Positions 24,828 through 31,727 of a stretch of DNA of 32,639 nucleotides are shown here, in pieces. The notes under the pieces were generated by a model that ran no database searches, was not told where the DNA came from, and saw only the letters and a program-made list of their open reading frames with translations. The first letter of the stretch is position 1. The number at the start of each line of letters is the position of its first letter. The position numbers and the translations under genes were made by a program. The stretch lies in NCBI RefSeq assembly GCF_001673555.1, contig NZ_LZMB01000031.1, forward strand, positions 1 through 32,639, in the 5' to 3' direction. The DNA is from Mycobacterium sp. 1165178.9. Lineage in GTDB: Bacteria; Actinomycetota; Actinomycetes; Mycobacteriales; Mycobacteriaceae.

Positions 24828-26168
24828 TTAGATACGTGTCAAATAGCTGTGGAAGCGGCCATCCGGGTCGTAGGCGGCGCGCACGCGGTCCAGCCGTGCC
24901 ATGTTCGGTTCGGTGATGAATCGCGCGGGGCGCCGGCACAGGTTCTCGTCCGCGAGCGCGATACCGGTCGCCAGGTGCGACATGGCGGCCATGTTGGACG
25001 CGGCCCAGTCGCGGTACCGTTCGTCGTCCGCCGGATCCTGCCAGATGGTGTACAGCGCCATGTAGATGTCGTCTTCGAGGCCATAGACCATGTCGGTGCG
25101 GCTCGGCGACGTCTTCCAGCCCGTGAAGATGAAGTGTGAGGGGTGCGGCGGCATCGTTTCGATGATCCGGCGGATGCCGGGCAGTAGTTCTTCGGCGGAA
25201 GCCGAGGTGAACATGCTGTCCGCGATGTAGCGGTGGCCCTTCGGGTAACTGGTCATCACGGCCGTATACCAATTGGCCAGGGTTGTCGGCGCGTAGGGAA
25301 GGCCGACGATCGCCTTATCGATAACCGGGCAACTGCCCAGCGGGGCAAGGGCTTTGGCCGCCTCGTCCTCCGAATCGGCGAAGACGGGCGAGGCGATCGT
25401 GATGCCCGGCTCCTCCAGGCCGGCTCCCGGGAAGCTACGGGCGGTATGCATCTGCAGTTCGACCCGGTGATCGAGCTCGCCGCTGATCGAGCGCGCCCAC
25501 GTGAAGACCTCGTCGGCAAGCTCGATGGGGTACATGTACAGGCAGGTGCCCCACACCGCCGGACGCGGATAGACCCGTAGCTTGAACGAGGTCACCACAC
25601 CGAAGAAGCCGGGGCCCGAACCGCGTGCGGCCCAATACAAGTCGGGATTATTCTCGGGATCGCAATAGAAGTGCTCGCCGTCCGCGGTGATGACCTCCAG
25701 CCCCAGCACGCTCTCGCACGCCGGTCCGAGGGCCCTGCTGTTCCAGCCGTAGCCGCCTTGCAGCAGATAACCACCGAGGCAGATCCCCTCGCAATGGCCC
25801 GCGGGAAAGAACAGGTTTTGCGCGTCGAGTTCGGCCGCGAAGACGCTGGCGATCTTTCCCGGGCCGACGTCCGCGGTCATCCGTTCCGGATCGACACTGC
25901 AATGATCGAGGTGGCTAACGTCCAGCAGCAGGCCGCCGTCGCGAAGGTGGTTGGCGACCCAGCTGCGCCCGCCCGAACATACCCCGACGCGATGCCCGTT
26001 CGCCCGCGCATAACGCAGCGCCGAGTCCACGTCGTCGGCGTTGTGCGCCTGGACGATGACGTCCGGGAATCGTTCCGGCACAAGGCCGTTCCATACCGTA
26101 TCGAGACGGGCCGCTTCGTAGCCCGCTTCGCCGCGGAAGAAAGTGTGTTGCTTGGTGAGCAGATTCAT
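24828..26168 (-). CDS. BBE-like FAD-linked oxidase (PCMH fold)
   Basis: A 446-residue berberine-bridge-enzyme-like oxidase. The FAD-binding PCMH domain covers roughly residues 35-205 (VCSGGRSWVANHLRDGG, GPGKIASVFAAEL, AGHCEGICLGGYLLQGGYGW). The C-terminal BBE motif is near 420-446 (DRVRAAYDPDGRF). Bicovalent members hold FAD through a His in SGGHS and a Cys in the later Gly-rich loop. Here the His position is Arg (R68, CGC), while Cys is kept (C126 and C130), so attachment may be by Cys only. Such enzymes oxidise alcohols or close rings in natural-product pathways. Start at ATG 26168 behind AAGGAACG, 9 bp after the FMO stop. Confidence 0.9.
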   Translation of the reverse strand: MNLLTKQHTFFRGEAGYEAARLDTVWNGLVPERFPDVIVQAHNADDVDSALRYARANGHRVGVCSGGRSWVANHLRDGGLLLDVSHLDHCSVDPERMTADVGPGKIASVFAAELDAQNLFFPAGHCEGICLGGYLLQGGYGWNSRALGPACESVLGLEVITADGEHFYCDPENNPDLYWAARGSGPGFFGVVTSFKLRVYPRPAVWGTCLYMYPIELADEVFTWARSISGELDHRVELQMHTARSFPGAGLEEPGITIASPVFADSEDEAAKALAPLGSCPVIDKAIVGLPYAPTTLANWYTAVMTSYPKGHRYIADSMFTSASAEELLPGIRRIIETMPPHPSHFIFTGWKTSPSRTDMVYGLEDDIYMALYTIWQDPADDERYRDWAASNMAAMSHLATGIALADENLCRRPARFITEPNMARLDRVRAAYDPDGRFHSYLTRI

Positions 26169-26177
26169 TTGCGTTCC

Positions 26178-27368
26178 TTAAACCGGCGCCAGTTGTTCGC
26201 TGTCCTGCGACCGCCTGAGGTAGGCCGCGACCTTCGCGGCCAGCGGCGTGGCGGCCAGCCGGATGGCCCGCAGCGGACCATTCGGCGGAATCCCGTATCC
26301 GATCGCGAACATTCCCTCCCCGACGTGGCAGGCGAAGCCGCCGCGCGGGTTGCCGTGCTCGTCGAGGACACCGAGGTGGCCGACCAAACCGCGCAGGTTC
26401 GTCTCGAAGCCGGTTGCGGCGATGATCACCTCGGGCGTCACCGATGTGCCGTCGGCGAGGATGACGGAGCCGGATTCCAGCCGGGTGACGGCGCCTACGA
26501 CTTCGACGCGCCGCGCTCGAACCGCGTCGATTAGCCCGTCGGCCAGCGTGGGGATGCGGCCCCGTGTCTCGACTGTCGCTTTGAGGCCGACCGTGGGTCG
26601 CTGAAAACCGTAGGGGGACAGGTCGCCCCACATCAGGCGGGTCGCACGGGCGATCAACGGATCGACCACGCGGGCGGGGATCCTTGCGGACAGCTCGAGG
26701 AAGATGTCCGACGGGAACCCGCCGATGGCCCGGCGCACCAGGTGCGGTGGTGTGCGCACCGCCAGCCAGATCCGGCCGGCGCCGTCGTTGGCCAGCTGCA
26801 CCGCGATGTCGGCCGCCGAGTTACCCGCCCCGACCACGAGGACGTCTCGGCCGCGGTACGGCCACGCGTTGACGAACTTCCCGGAGTGAACGAGCTCGCC
26901 TTGGAAGCAATCAAGCCCCGGCCAGCAAGGAGCGGCCGGTGCATCGTAGTTGCCCGTGGCGAGAATTATTGTGCGGCTTAGGACTTCGCCCGATGACGTG
27001 TCGAGCTGCCACACTCCCCCGCAACGGTCGACCGAGTGGACTTCGCACCCCAGCATGAGTGGGATCTTCTGCTGTACGACGTAGCGATCGAAGTAGCGGA
27101 CCATGTCCTCCTTGGTGGGCCATCGGCCGGCGCTCAACGGGATACGTTGTCCCGGTAGGTGAGACAAGAACCCGGTCGTGTTGAGGCGAAAGTCGTCATA
27201 ACGCGTGCGCCAGGAGTTCGCGGGGGCCGCCGCGCGGTCGAGCACGAGCGCTGTGACACCGTGCCGATGGCCGAGTTGCCGTGCGACGGCCAGCCCCGCG
27301 GGCCCGGCTCCGATGACAACGGCGTCGACGCTGTCCCGAGTCGCGGCCGCGCGGTGGGTCCCTGGCAT
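26178..27368 (-). CDS. flavin-containing monooxygenase (FMO/YUCCA-like)
   Basis: A 396-residue class B monooxygenase. FAD motif GAGPAGLA (20-27), an exact FxGxxxHxxxF fingerprint (FQGELVHSGKF, 155-165), NADPH motif GAGNSAADIA (180-189) and the C-terminal ATGF segment are all visible. Short FMOs of this type include YUCCA enzymes, which oxidatively decarboxylate indole-3-pyruvate and phenylpyruvate, so partnership with the cluster aminotransferase is worth considering. N- or S-oxygenation is the alternative. It is the first gene of the cluster. Its ATG at 27368 lies 6 nt after the -10 of a SigL-type promoter, so its message may be leaderless. Confidence 0.9.
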   Translation of the reverse strand: MPGTHRAAATRDSVDAVVIGAGPAGLAVARQLGHRHGVTALVLDRAAAPANSWRTRYDDFRLNTTGFLSHLPGQRIPLSAGRWPTKEDMVRYFDRYVVQQKIPLMLGCEVHSVDRCGGVWQLDTSSGEVLSRTIILATGNYDAPAAPCWPGLDCFQGELVHSGKFVNAWPYRGRDVLVVGAGNSAADIAVQLANDGAGRIWLAVRTPPHLVRRAIGGFPSDIFLELSARIPARVVDPLIARATRLMWGDLSPYGFQRPTVGLKATVETRGRIPTLADGLIDAVRARRVEVVGAVTRLESGSVILADGTSVTPEVIIAATGFETNLRGLVGHLGVLDEHGNPRGGFACHVGEGMFAIGYGIPPNGPLRAIRLAATPLAAKVAAYLRRSQDSEQLAPV

Positions 27369-27374
27369 GCCTGT

Positions 27375-27402
27375 GTAACGACACGCGAGGGCGGTGGGTT
27401 CA
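27375..27402 (-). promoter_or_regulatory. SigL-type promoter of the FMO-oxidase unit
   Basis: Minus strand TGAACC (27397-27402), 16-bp spacer, CGTTAC (27375-27380). The predicted start falls at or within a couple of bases of the FMO ATG (27368). It sits entirely in the 45-bp gap between rslA and the FMO gene. Confidence 0.78.
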
Positions 27403-27412
27403 CCGCGCGGTG
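27401..27412. promoter_or_regulatory. 12-bp palindrome abutting the FMO promoter
   Basis: CACCGCGCGGTG is a perfect 12-bp palindrome that overlaps the upstream edge of the -35 element and ends just before the rslA stop codon. It is a candidate operator. Its core differs from the palindrome before the ThDP gene, so a shared regulator is not shown. Confidence 0.35.
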
Positions 27413-27413
27413 T

Positions 27414-28133
27414 TTACAGCGAACGCTGCAACAACACTTGTCCGGTGTCGGCGGCAACCACCTGCACGGCGGCGATCTGGTCGACCGGAGTCGAGATGGC
27501 ACCCGCCGGCGTCGCCGTGTGGCCGGGTACGGCCACCCATGTCGCCAGCCGGGTCTGGCTGCCATCACGCCCCAGCACGACCATCGCGAGCGTGTCATGG
27601 TGCGCGGTCAGCGGAGCCAGGCACACGCAGCGCAGGTTGATGGACGTCCCCCAGTGCTGGCCGCTGACGGCGATTGTCGACGTGAGCAGGCTGGTGCCCA
27701 CCTGCGCCATCGGCGCCGAAGACGCGGTCATCTGCTGCGACGGGGTCGACGACCAACCCTGAAGTCCGACGAGCACCGCGATGGCCAGCACCGCGGCCGC
27801 GGCCGCCGACGCCACCCAGGTCACTACCCGGGTGCGGCGCCGCCGCCACCGGACCGTCGCCAGCAGGGACGGCAGCAATTCCGCAGAGATCTGAGGGGCC
27901 GGACCGGATTGGTCGATCGCGGCCACCTCGTCACGGTCGAGTTGTGACAGCAGGGCCGGCACGCCGCTGAGATCGGCGACGGCGGACCGGCAGGCCGGAC
28001 ACTGCGCCATGTGCGTCTCGAACTCGCGCCGTTGCGCGGCCGACAAAGAGCCCAACACGTATGCGGCATCCCACATCGCGTAACGATCTTCGGGAGGGCC
28101 GATATCGCGTACCGGCGTCCTCATTTCATCCAT
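27414..28133 (-). CDS. rslA: anti-sigma factor RslA (SigL regulator)
   Basis: Membrane-bound zinc anti-sigma factor that holds SigL inactive and, in M. tuberculosis, releases it on oxidation. The cytoplasmic ZAS domain has the His-x3-Cys-x2-Cys motif (THMAQCPAC). One transmembrane helix (VVTWVASAAAAAVLAIAVLVGL) precedes an extracytoplasmic domain ending in DTGQVLLQRSL, identical to the end I recall for M. tuberculosis RslA. I prefer the ATG at 28133, 8 nt after GAGGGG; an in-frame GTG at 28142 is possible. It lies 30 bp behind sigL from that start and just upstream of the biosynthetic cluster on the same strand. Confidence 0.93.
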   Translation of the reverse strand: MDEMRTPVRDIGPPEDRYAMWDAAYVLGSLSAAQRREFETHMAQCPACRSAVADLSGVPALLSQLDRDEVAAIDQSGPAPQISAELLPSLLATVRWRRRRTRVVTWVASAAAAAVLAIAVLVGLQGWSSTPSQQMTASSAPMAQVGTSLLTSTIAVSGQHWGTSINLRCVCLAPLTAHHDTLAMVVLGRDGSQTRLATWVAVPGHTATPAGAISTPVDQIAAVQVVAADTGQVLLQRSL

Positions 28134-28163
28134 CTCTCTCACCCCTCGCGCATTCGGAGCCCC

Positions 28164-28709
28164 TCATCGGGTAACCCCAAGTTCCTGCAGAGTGAGCCGC
28201 AACGCCCGCACAGCATAGTGTAGTCGCGACTTCACTGTTCCCTCTGCGATTCCTAGGTCTGCAGCAGTCTGTGTGGTGGTCCAACCGCGGTAGTAGGACC
28301 GTTCGATCACCGCTCGGTGCTCGGCGGACAATTGGGCCATCGCGTCCGCTATCAGCAAACGGTCCAGCGCCGCGTTGACCTCGTCCGGTGTGGACTGTTC
28401 GGGCGCACCCGAGACGTCCGTGGAGCCGACGACGTTGCGAAACCGCGCGCTGCGCCGGTCGTCGATGATCATGTTGCGGGCCACGGTGAACAACCACGCC
28501 CGAGCCGAGCGCTCGGTGTCGCCGACGACCTCGGGGTGTTGCCACGCCCGCAGCAGCGTTTCCTGGACCACATCCTCGGCCTGGCTCGCGTCCCCCGTCA
28601 GCCGCAGCGCGTAGCGCCACAGAACCGCGGCGTGTTCGTCGTAAAGCGCCTTCATCAGAGCGGCCTCGGCAGCGCCGGTCACTCCGCGACTGCCAGAAAC
28701 CCGAGCCAC
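28164..28709 (-). CDS. sigL: ECF RNA polymerase sigma factor SigL
   Basis: A 181-residue ECF sigma factor nearly identical to M. tuberculosis SigL. Region 2 is ALYDEHAAVLWRYALRLTGD with QAEDVVQETLLRAWQ and ARAWLFTVARNMIID; region 4 is LSAEHRAVIERSYYRGWTT with DLGIAEGTVKSRLHYAVRAL. In M. tuberculosis SigL controls a small set including pks10/pks7 and cell-envelope genes. The GTG at 28709 follows a strong AGGAGGTGA. A promoter of SigL's own type lies upstream, implying autoregulation. The orthologous neighbourhood mapA-sigL-rslA is conserved. Confidence 0.96.
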   Translation of the reverse strand: MARVSGSRGVTGAAEAALMKALYDEHAAVLWRYALRLTGDASQAEDVVQETLLRAWQHPEVVGDTERSARAWLFTVARNMIIDDRRSARFRNVVGSTDVSGAPEQSTPDEVNAALDRLLIADAMAQLSAEHRAVIERSYYRGWTTTQTAADLGIAEGTVKSRLHYAVRALRLTLQELGVTR

Positions 28710-28728
28710 TCGATCACCTCCTGCCGGG

Positions 28729-28756
28729 GAAACGAGGTGAGTGGGCGTTTAGTTCA
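28729..28756 (-). promoter_or_regulatory. sigL autoregulatory promoter
   Basis: Minus strand TGAACT (28751-28756), 16-bp spacer, CGTTTC (28729-28734), in the 61-bp gap between mapA and sigL. The predicted start near 28722 leaves a very short leader that begins at the AGGAGG ribosome site. It agrees with the SigL consensus (TGAACC, CGTgt) as I remember it. Confidence 0.8.
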
Positions 28757-28770
28757 AGGCTAGTCGGCCA

Positions 28771-29571
28771 CTATGCCGAGGTCAGGACGCGTGGGCCGGC
28801 GTCGGTGACCGCGACGGTGTGCTCCCAGTGTGCCGCCCGCGACCCGTCGGTGGTGGTGACCGTCCAGTGGTCGTCGAGCACCACGGTCTTGCCGGTTCCC
28901 AGCGTCAGCATCGGTTCGATGGCCAGTACCGACCCGGCGGCAAGCAGAGGGCCGCGTCCCGGAGAGCCCTCGTTGGGCAGGAACGGGTCCATGTGCATCT
29001 GGCGGCCGATGCCGTGGCCGCCGTAGCCCTCGACGATCCCGAACGCCCGCGAATGGCGGGCCTCGGCGTCGCGCGTGCCCATCTCGATGGCGTGCGACAC
29101 GTCGGTCAGCCGGTTACCGGGCACCATGGCCGCGATCCCGGCCTCCAGCGATTCCCTGGTCGCCTGCGACAGAGCTTCGTCGGCCGCATCCAGCGTCCCC
29201 ACTCCGAAGGTGACCGCGGCGTCACCGTGCCAGCCATCGAGCACCGCGCCGCAGTCGATCGACACCAGGTCACCCGGCGCCAGAATCTCGGCGGCCGAAG
29301 GGATCCCGTGCACAACGCGCTCGTTGACCGACGCACAGATCGACGCGGGATAGCCGTGATAGCCCAGGAACGACGGCACCGCGCCCGCGTCCCGGATCAC
29401 CGATTCGGCGATCTCGTCCAGGCTGAGCGTCGACACCCCGGAAACCGCGGCCGTGTGGACCGCCCGCAACGCGGCCGCCACCACCGCGCCCGCCGCGGCC
29501 ATCGCGTCGAGTTCGCCGGCACTGCGCTGCGGCACCACCTTGCGACCCCGCAGCCGCGCGAGCGGGTTCAT
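28771..29571 (-). CDS. mapA: methionine aminopeptidase, type I
   Basis: Removes the N-terminal methionine from nascent proteins. The 266-residue pita-bread-fold enzyme has the substrate His in [10 protein letters not shown], metal ligands in [19 protein letters not shown] (two Asp), the His in [12 protein letters not shown], and the Glu residues in [10 protein letters not shown] and WEHTVAVTD. It has no N-terminal SH3-like extension, so it is the short MapA type. The gene follows adk by 2 bp and is therefore co-transcribed with secY-adk. In most bacteria infA would be the next gene downstream; here sigL is. Confidence 0.96.
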   Translation of the reverse strand: MNPLARLRGRKVVPQRSAGELDAMAAAGAVVAAALRAVHTAAVSGVSTLSLDEIAESVIRDAGAVPSFLGYHGYPASICASVNERVVHGIPSAAEILAPGDLVSIDCGAVLDGWHGDAAVTFGVGTLDAADEALSQATRESLEAGIAAMVPGNRLTDVSHAIEMGTRDAEARHSRAFGIVEGYGGHGIGRQMHMDPFLPNEGSPGRGPLLAAGSVLAIEPMLTLGTGKTVVLDDHWTVTTTDGSRAAHWEHTVAVTDAGPRVLTSA

Positions 29572-29573
29572 CC

Positions 29574-30119
29574 CTACTTGCCCAGCGCCTGCAGCGCGCG
29601 GGCGAACACTTCGTCCATGGAGCCGATGGCGTCGACCGTCTTGAGTTCGTCGCGGTAGTAATCCAGCAGCGGCGCGGTCTGGGCACGGTAGATCTTCATC
29701 CGGTTCAGGATGACGTCGTCGGTGTCGTCGGCACGCCCGCGGCCCTTCAGCCGCTGCAGCAACTCGTCTTCGGAGACCCGGAATTCCAGCACGGCGTCGA
29801 CGTCGGTGCCCCGGCGTCCCAGCATGTCGTGCAGCGCTTTGGCCTGTTCGATCGAGCGCGGATACCCGTCCAGGATGAAACCGTTCGCCACATCCGAATC
29901 GCTCAGCCGGTCGTCGACGAGCTGGTTGGTCAACTCCGAGGGCACCAGGTCGCCGGCGTCGAGGTAACGCTTGGCCTCCAGGCCGAGCTTGGTGCCGTTC
30001 TCGATGTTGCTACGGAACAGCTCGCCGGTGGAGATTTGCGGGACCCCCAGCTTCTCCGAGAGCTTCTGGGCCTGCGTCCCCTTGCCCGCCCCCGGCGGTC
30101 CCAGCAAAACCACTCTCAC
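29574..30119 (-). CDS. adk: adenylate kinase
   Basis: Interconverts ATP plus AMP and two ADP. It has 181 residues, the short form without the zinc/LID insertion, as in other mycobacteria. It has the P-loop GPPGAGKGT at residues 7-15, the AMP-binding segment [17 protein letters not shown], and the LID Arg residues in [14 protein letters not shown]. It starts with GTG overlapping the secY stop by 4 bp and ends 2 bp before mapA. Confidence 0.97.
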   Translation of the reverse strand: MRVVLLGPPGAGKGTQAQKLSEKLGVPQISTGELFRSNIENGTKLGLEAKRYLDAGDLVPSELTNQLVDDRLSDSDVANGFILDGYPRSIEQAKALHDMLGRRGTDVDAVLEFRVSEDELLQRLKGRGRADDTDDVILNRMKIYRAQTAPLLDYYRDELKTVDAIGSMDEVFARALQALGK

Positions 30120-31441
30120 TTGAGGAACCCTTCATAGTTGCGCTGCATGAGCTGACTCTCGATCTGCTTGACCGTATCCAAGCCCACGCCGATCATGATC
30201 AACACCGCGGTACCGCCGAACGGCAGATTCTGAACCGCCCCGCTATTGCCGATCTGCAAGAACAAGTTGGGCAGCACCGAAATTGCGCCGAGGTAGATCG
30301 AACCCGGCAGCGTGATCCGGCTCAGCACGAAACGCAGGTAATCGGCCGTCGGCTTGCCCGGCCGAATGCCGGGAATGAACCCGCCGAACTTCTTCATCTC
30401 GTCGGCACGCTCGTCGGGATTGAACGTGATCGAGACGTAGAAGTACGTGAAGAAGATGATCAGGCCGAAGTAGATGGCGATGTACACCGGGTCGCTCGGG
30501 TCGGACAGGTAGGTGCCGACGAACTTGTCCCACCAGCTGTTGCCGACCCCGCCGGCGCCGCTGCGGATCAGCTGGGTGATCAGGTGCGGGATGTAGATCA
30601 GCGAGGACGCGAAGATCACCGGGATAACACCGGCCTGGTTGACCTTGAGCGGCAGATACGTCGACGTTCCGCCGTACATGCGGCGGCCGACCATGCGCTT
30701 GGCGTACTGGACCGGGATCCGGCGCTGGCCCTGCTCGACGAACACCACGCCGACGATGATGACCAGCGCGGCGATCAGGACGGCGCCGAAGATCATCCCG
30801 CCGCGGCTGTCCAGGATCTGCTTGCCCTCGGCGGGGATGCGCGCCGCGATGCCCACGAAGATCAGCAGGGACATGCCGTTGCCGATTCCGCGCTCGGTGA
30901 TCAGCTCACCCATCCACATCACCAGCGCCGCGCCGCTGGTCATCACGAGCACGATGACGACCAGGGTGAAGATGCTCTGGTCGGCGATGATGTCGAGCGA
31001 GCAGCCCTGCAGCAGCCCGCCGTTGGCCGCCAGGGCCACGATGCTGGTGGCCTGCAGGATGGCCAGCGCGATGGCCAGATAACGGGTGTACTGCGTCATC
31101 TTGGCCTGGCCGGATTGGCCTTCCTTGCGCAGCTCCTCGAACCGTGGGATGACCACCGTGAGCAACTGCACGATGATGCTCGCGGTGATGTAGGGCATCA
31201 CCCCGACCGCGAACACGGTGAGTTTGAGCAGCGCACCACCGGAGAACAGGTTGATCAGCGAATAGATCTGTCCGGCCGCTCCGCCGCTGGCCTCTTTGAT
31301 GCACTGCTGGACGTTCGGATAGTTGACGCCAGGGGACGGCAACGCGGCACCGACCCGATACAAGACGACGATGCCAAGCGTAAAGAGGATCTTCCGTCTC
31401 AGGTCGACTGTCCGCAGCGATGAGATGAAAGCGGAAAGCAA
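30116..31441 (-). CDS. secY: protein translocase subunit SecY
   Basis: Channel-forming subunit of the SecYEG preprotein translocase, with about ten membrane helices. The 441-residue form begins at TTG 31441 ([17 protein letters not shown]), preceded at ideal spacing by AGGAGG. An in-frame ATG at 31477 would add 12 unconserved residues. Conserved parts include the plug-region [23 protein letters not shown], the cytosolic loop [11 protein letters not shown], and the end [12 protein letters not shown]. It opens the secY-adk-mapA unit and is divergent from the methyltransferase gene. Confidence 0.97.
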   Translation of the reverse strand: MLSAFISSLRTVDLRRKILFTLGIVVLYRVGAALPSPGVNYPNVQQCIKEASGGAAGQIYSLINLFSGGALLKLTVFAVGVMPYITASIIVQLLTVVIPRFEELRKEGQSGQAKMTQYTRYLAIALAILQATSIVALAANGGLLQGCSLDIIADQSIFTLVVIVLVMTSGAALVMWMGELITERGIGNGMSLLIFVGIAARIPAEGKQILDSRGGMIFGAVLIAALVIIVGVVFVEQGQRRIPVQYAKRMVGRRMYGGTSTYLPLKVNQAGVIPVIFASSLIYIPHLITQLIRSGAGGVGNSWWDKFVGTYLSDPSDPVYIAIYFGLIIFFTYFYVSITFNPDERADEMKKFGGFIPGIRPGKPTADYLRFVLSRITLPGSIYLGAISVLPNLFLQIGNSGAVQNLPFGGTAVLIMIGVGLDTVKQIESQLMQRNYEGFLK

Positions 31442-31727
31442 CTCTTCCTCCTGCGCAGCCGGGGTTTCCTGCATCACGCGCCCAACACCCGCAGGCCAGG
31501 ACGTACGGCCGCCTTAATTACAGCGCGTCAAACCGTGTACGAGACTAACAGCTGGTATGCCCAGGTCCGGTCAGGGCCATCGCGTCGGCCTTCCGATGGC
31601 CCCGTGCGGCATCGTTGATCGGACGTTCGCCGCCGCCGTAGCGCGCGGAAAAACACAGGAAGCCGTAAGCCGTGAGGCGTAGAGTTCCTCCCGACTCGTT
31701 GCATTTGCTAAATAACTTGGGAGCACC
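31442..31727. other. divergent promoter region between secY and a methyltransferase gene
   Basis: A 286-bp gene-free stretch. On the minus strand TTGACG and TGTAAT occur near 31517-31534 but are too close together to be one promoter. On the plus side, an A/T-rich CTAAATAA about 17 nt before the methyltransferase ATG could act as a -10, and GGGAG is the ribosome site. No convincing complete promoter, terminator or RNA structure was identified by eye. Confidence 0.4.
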
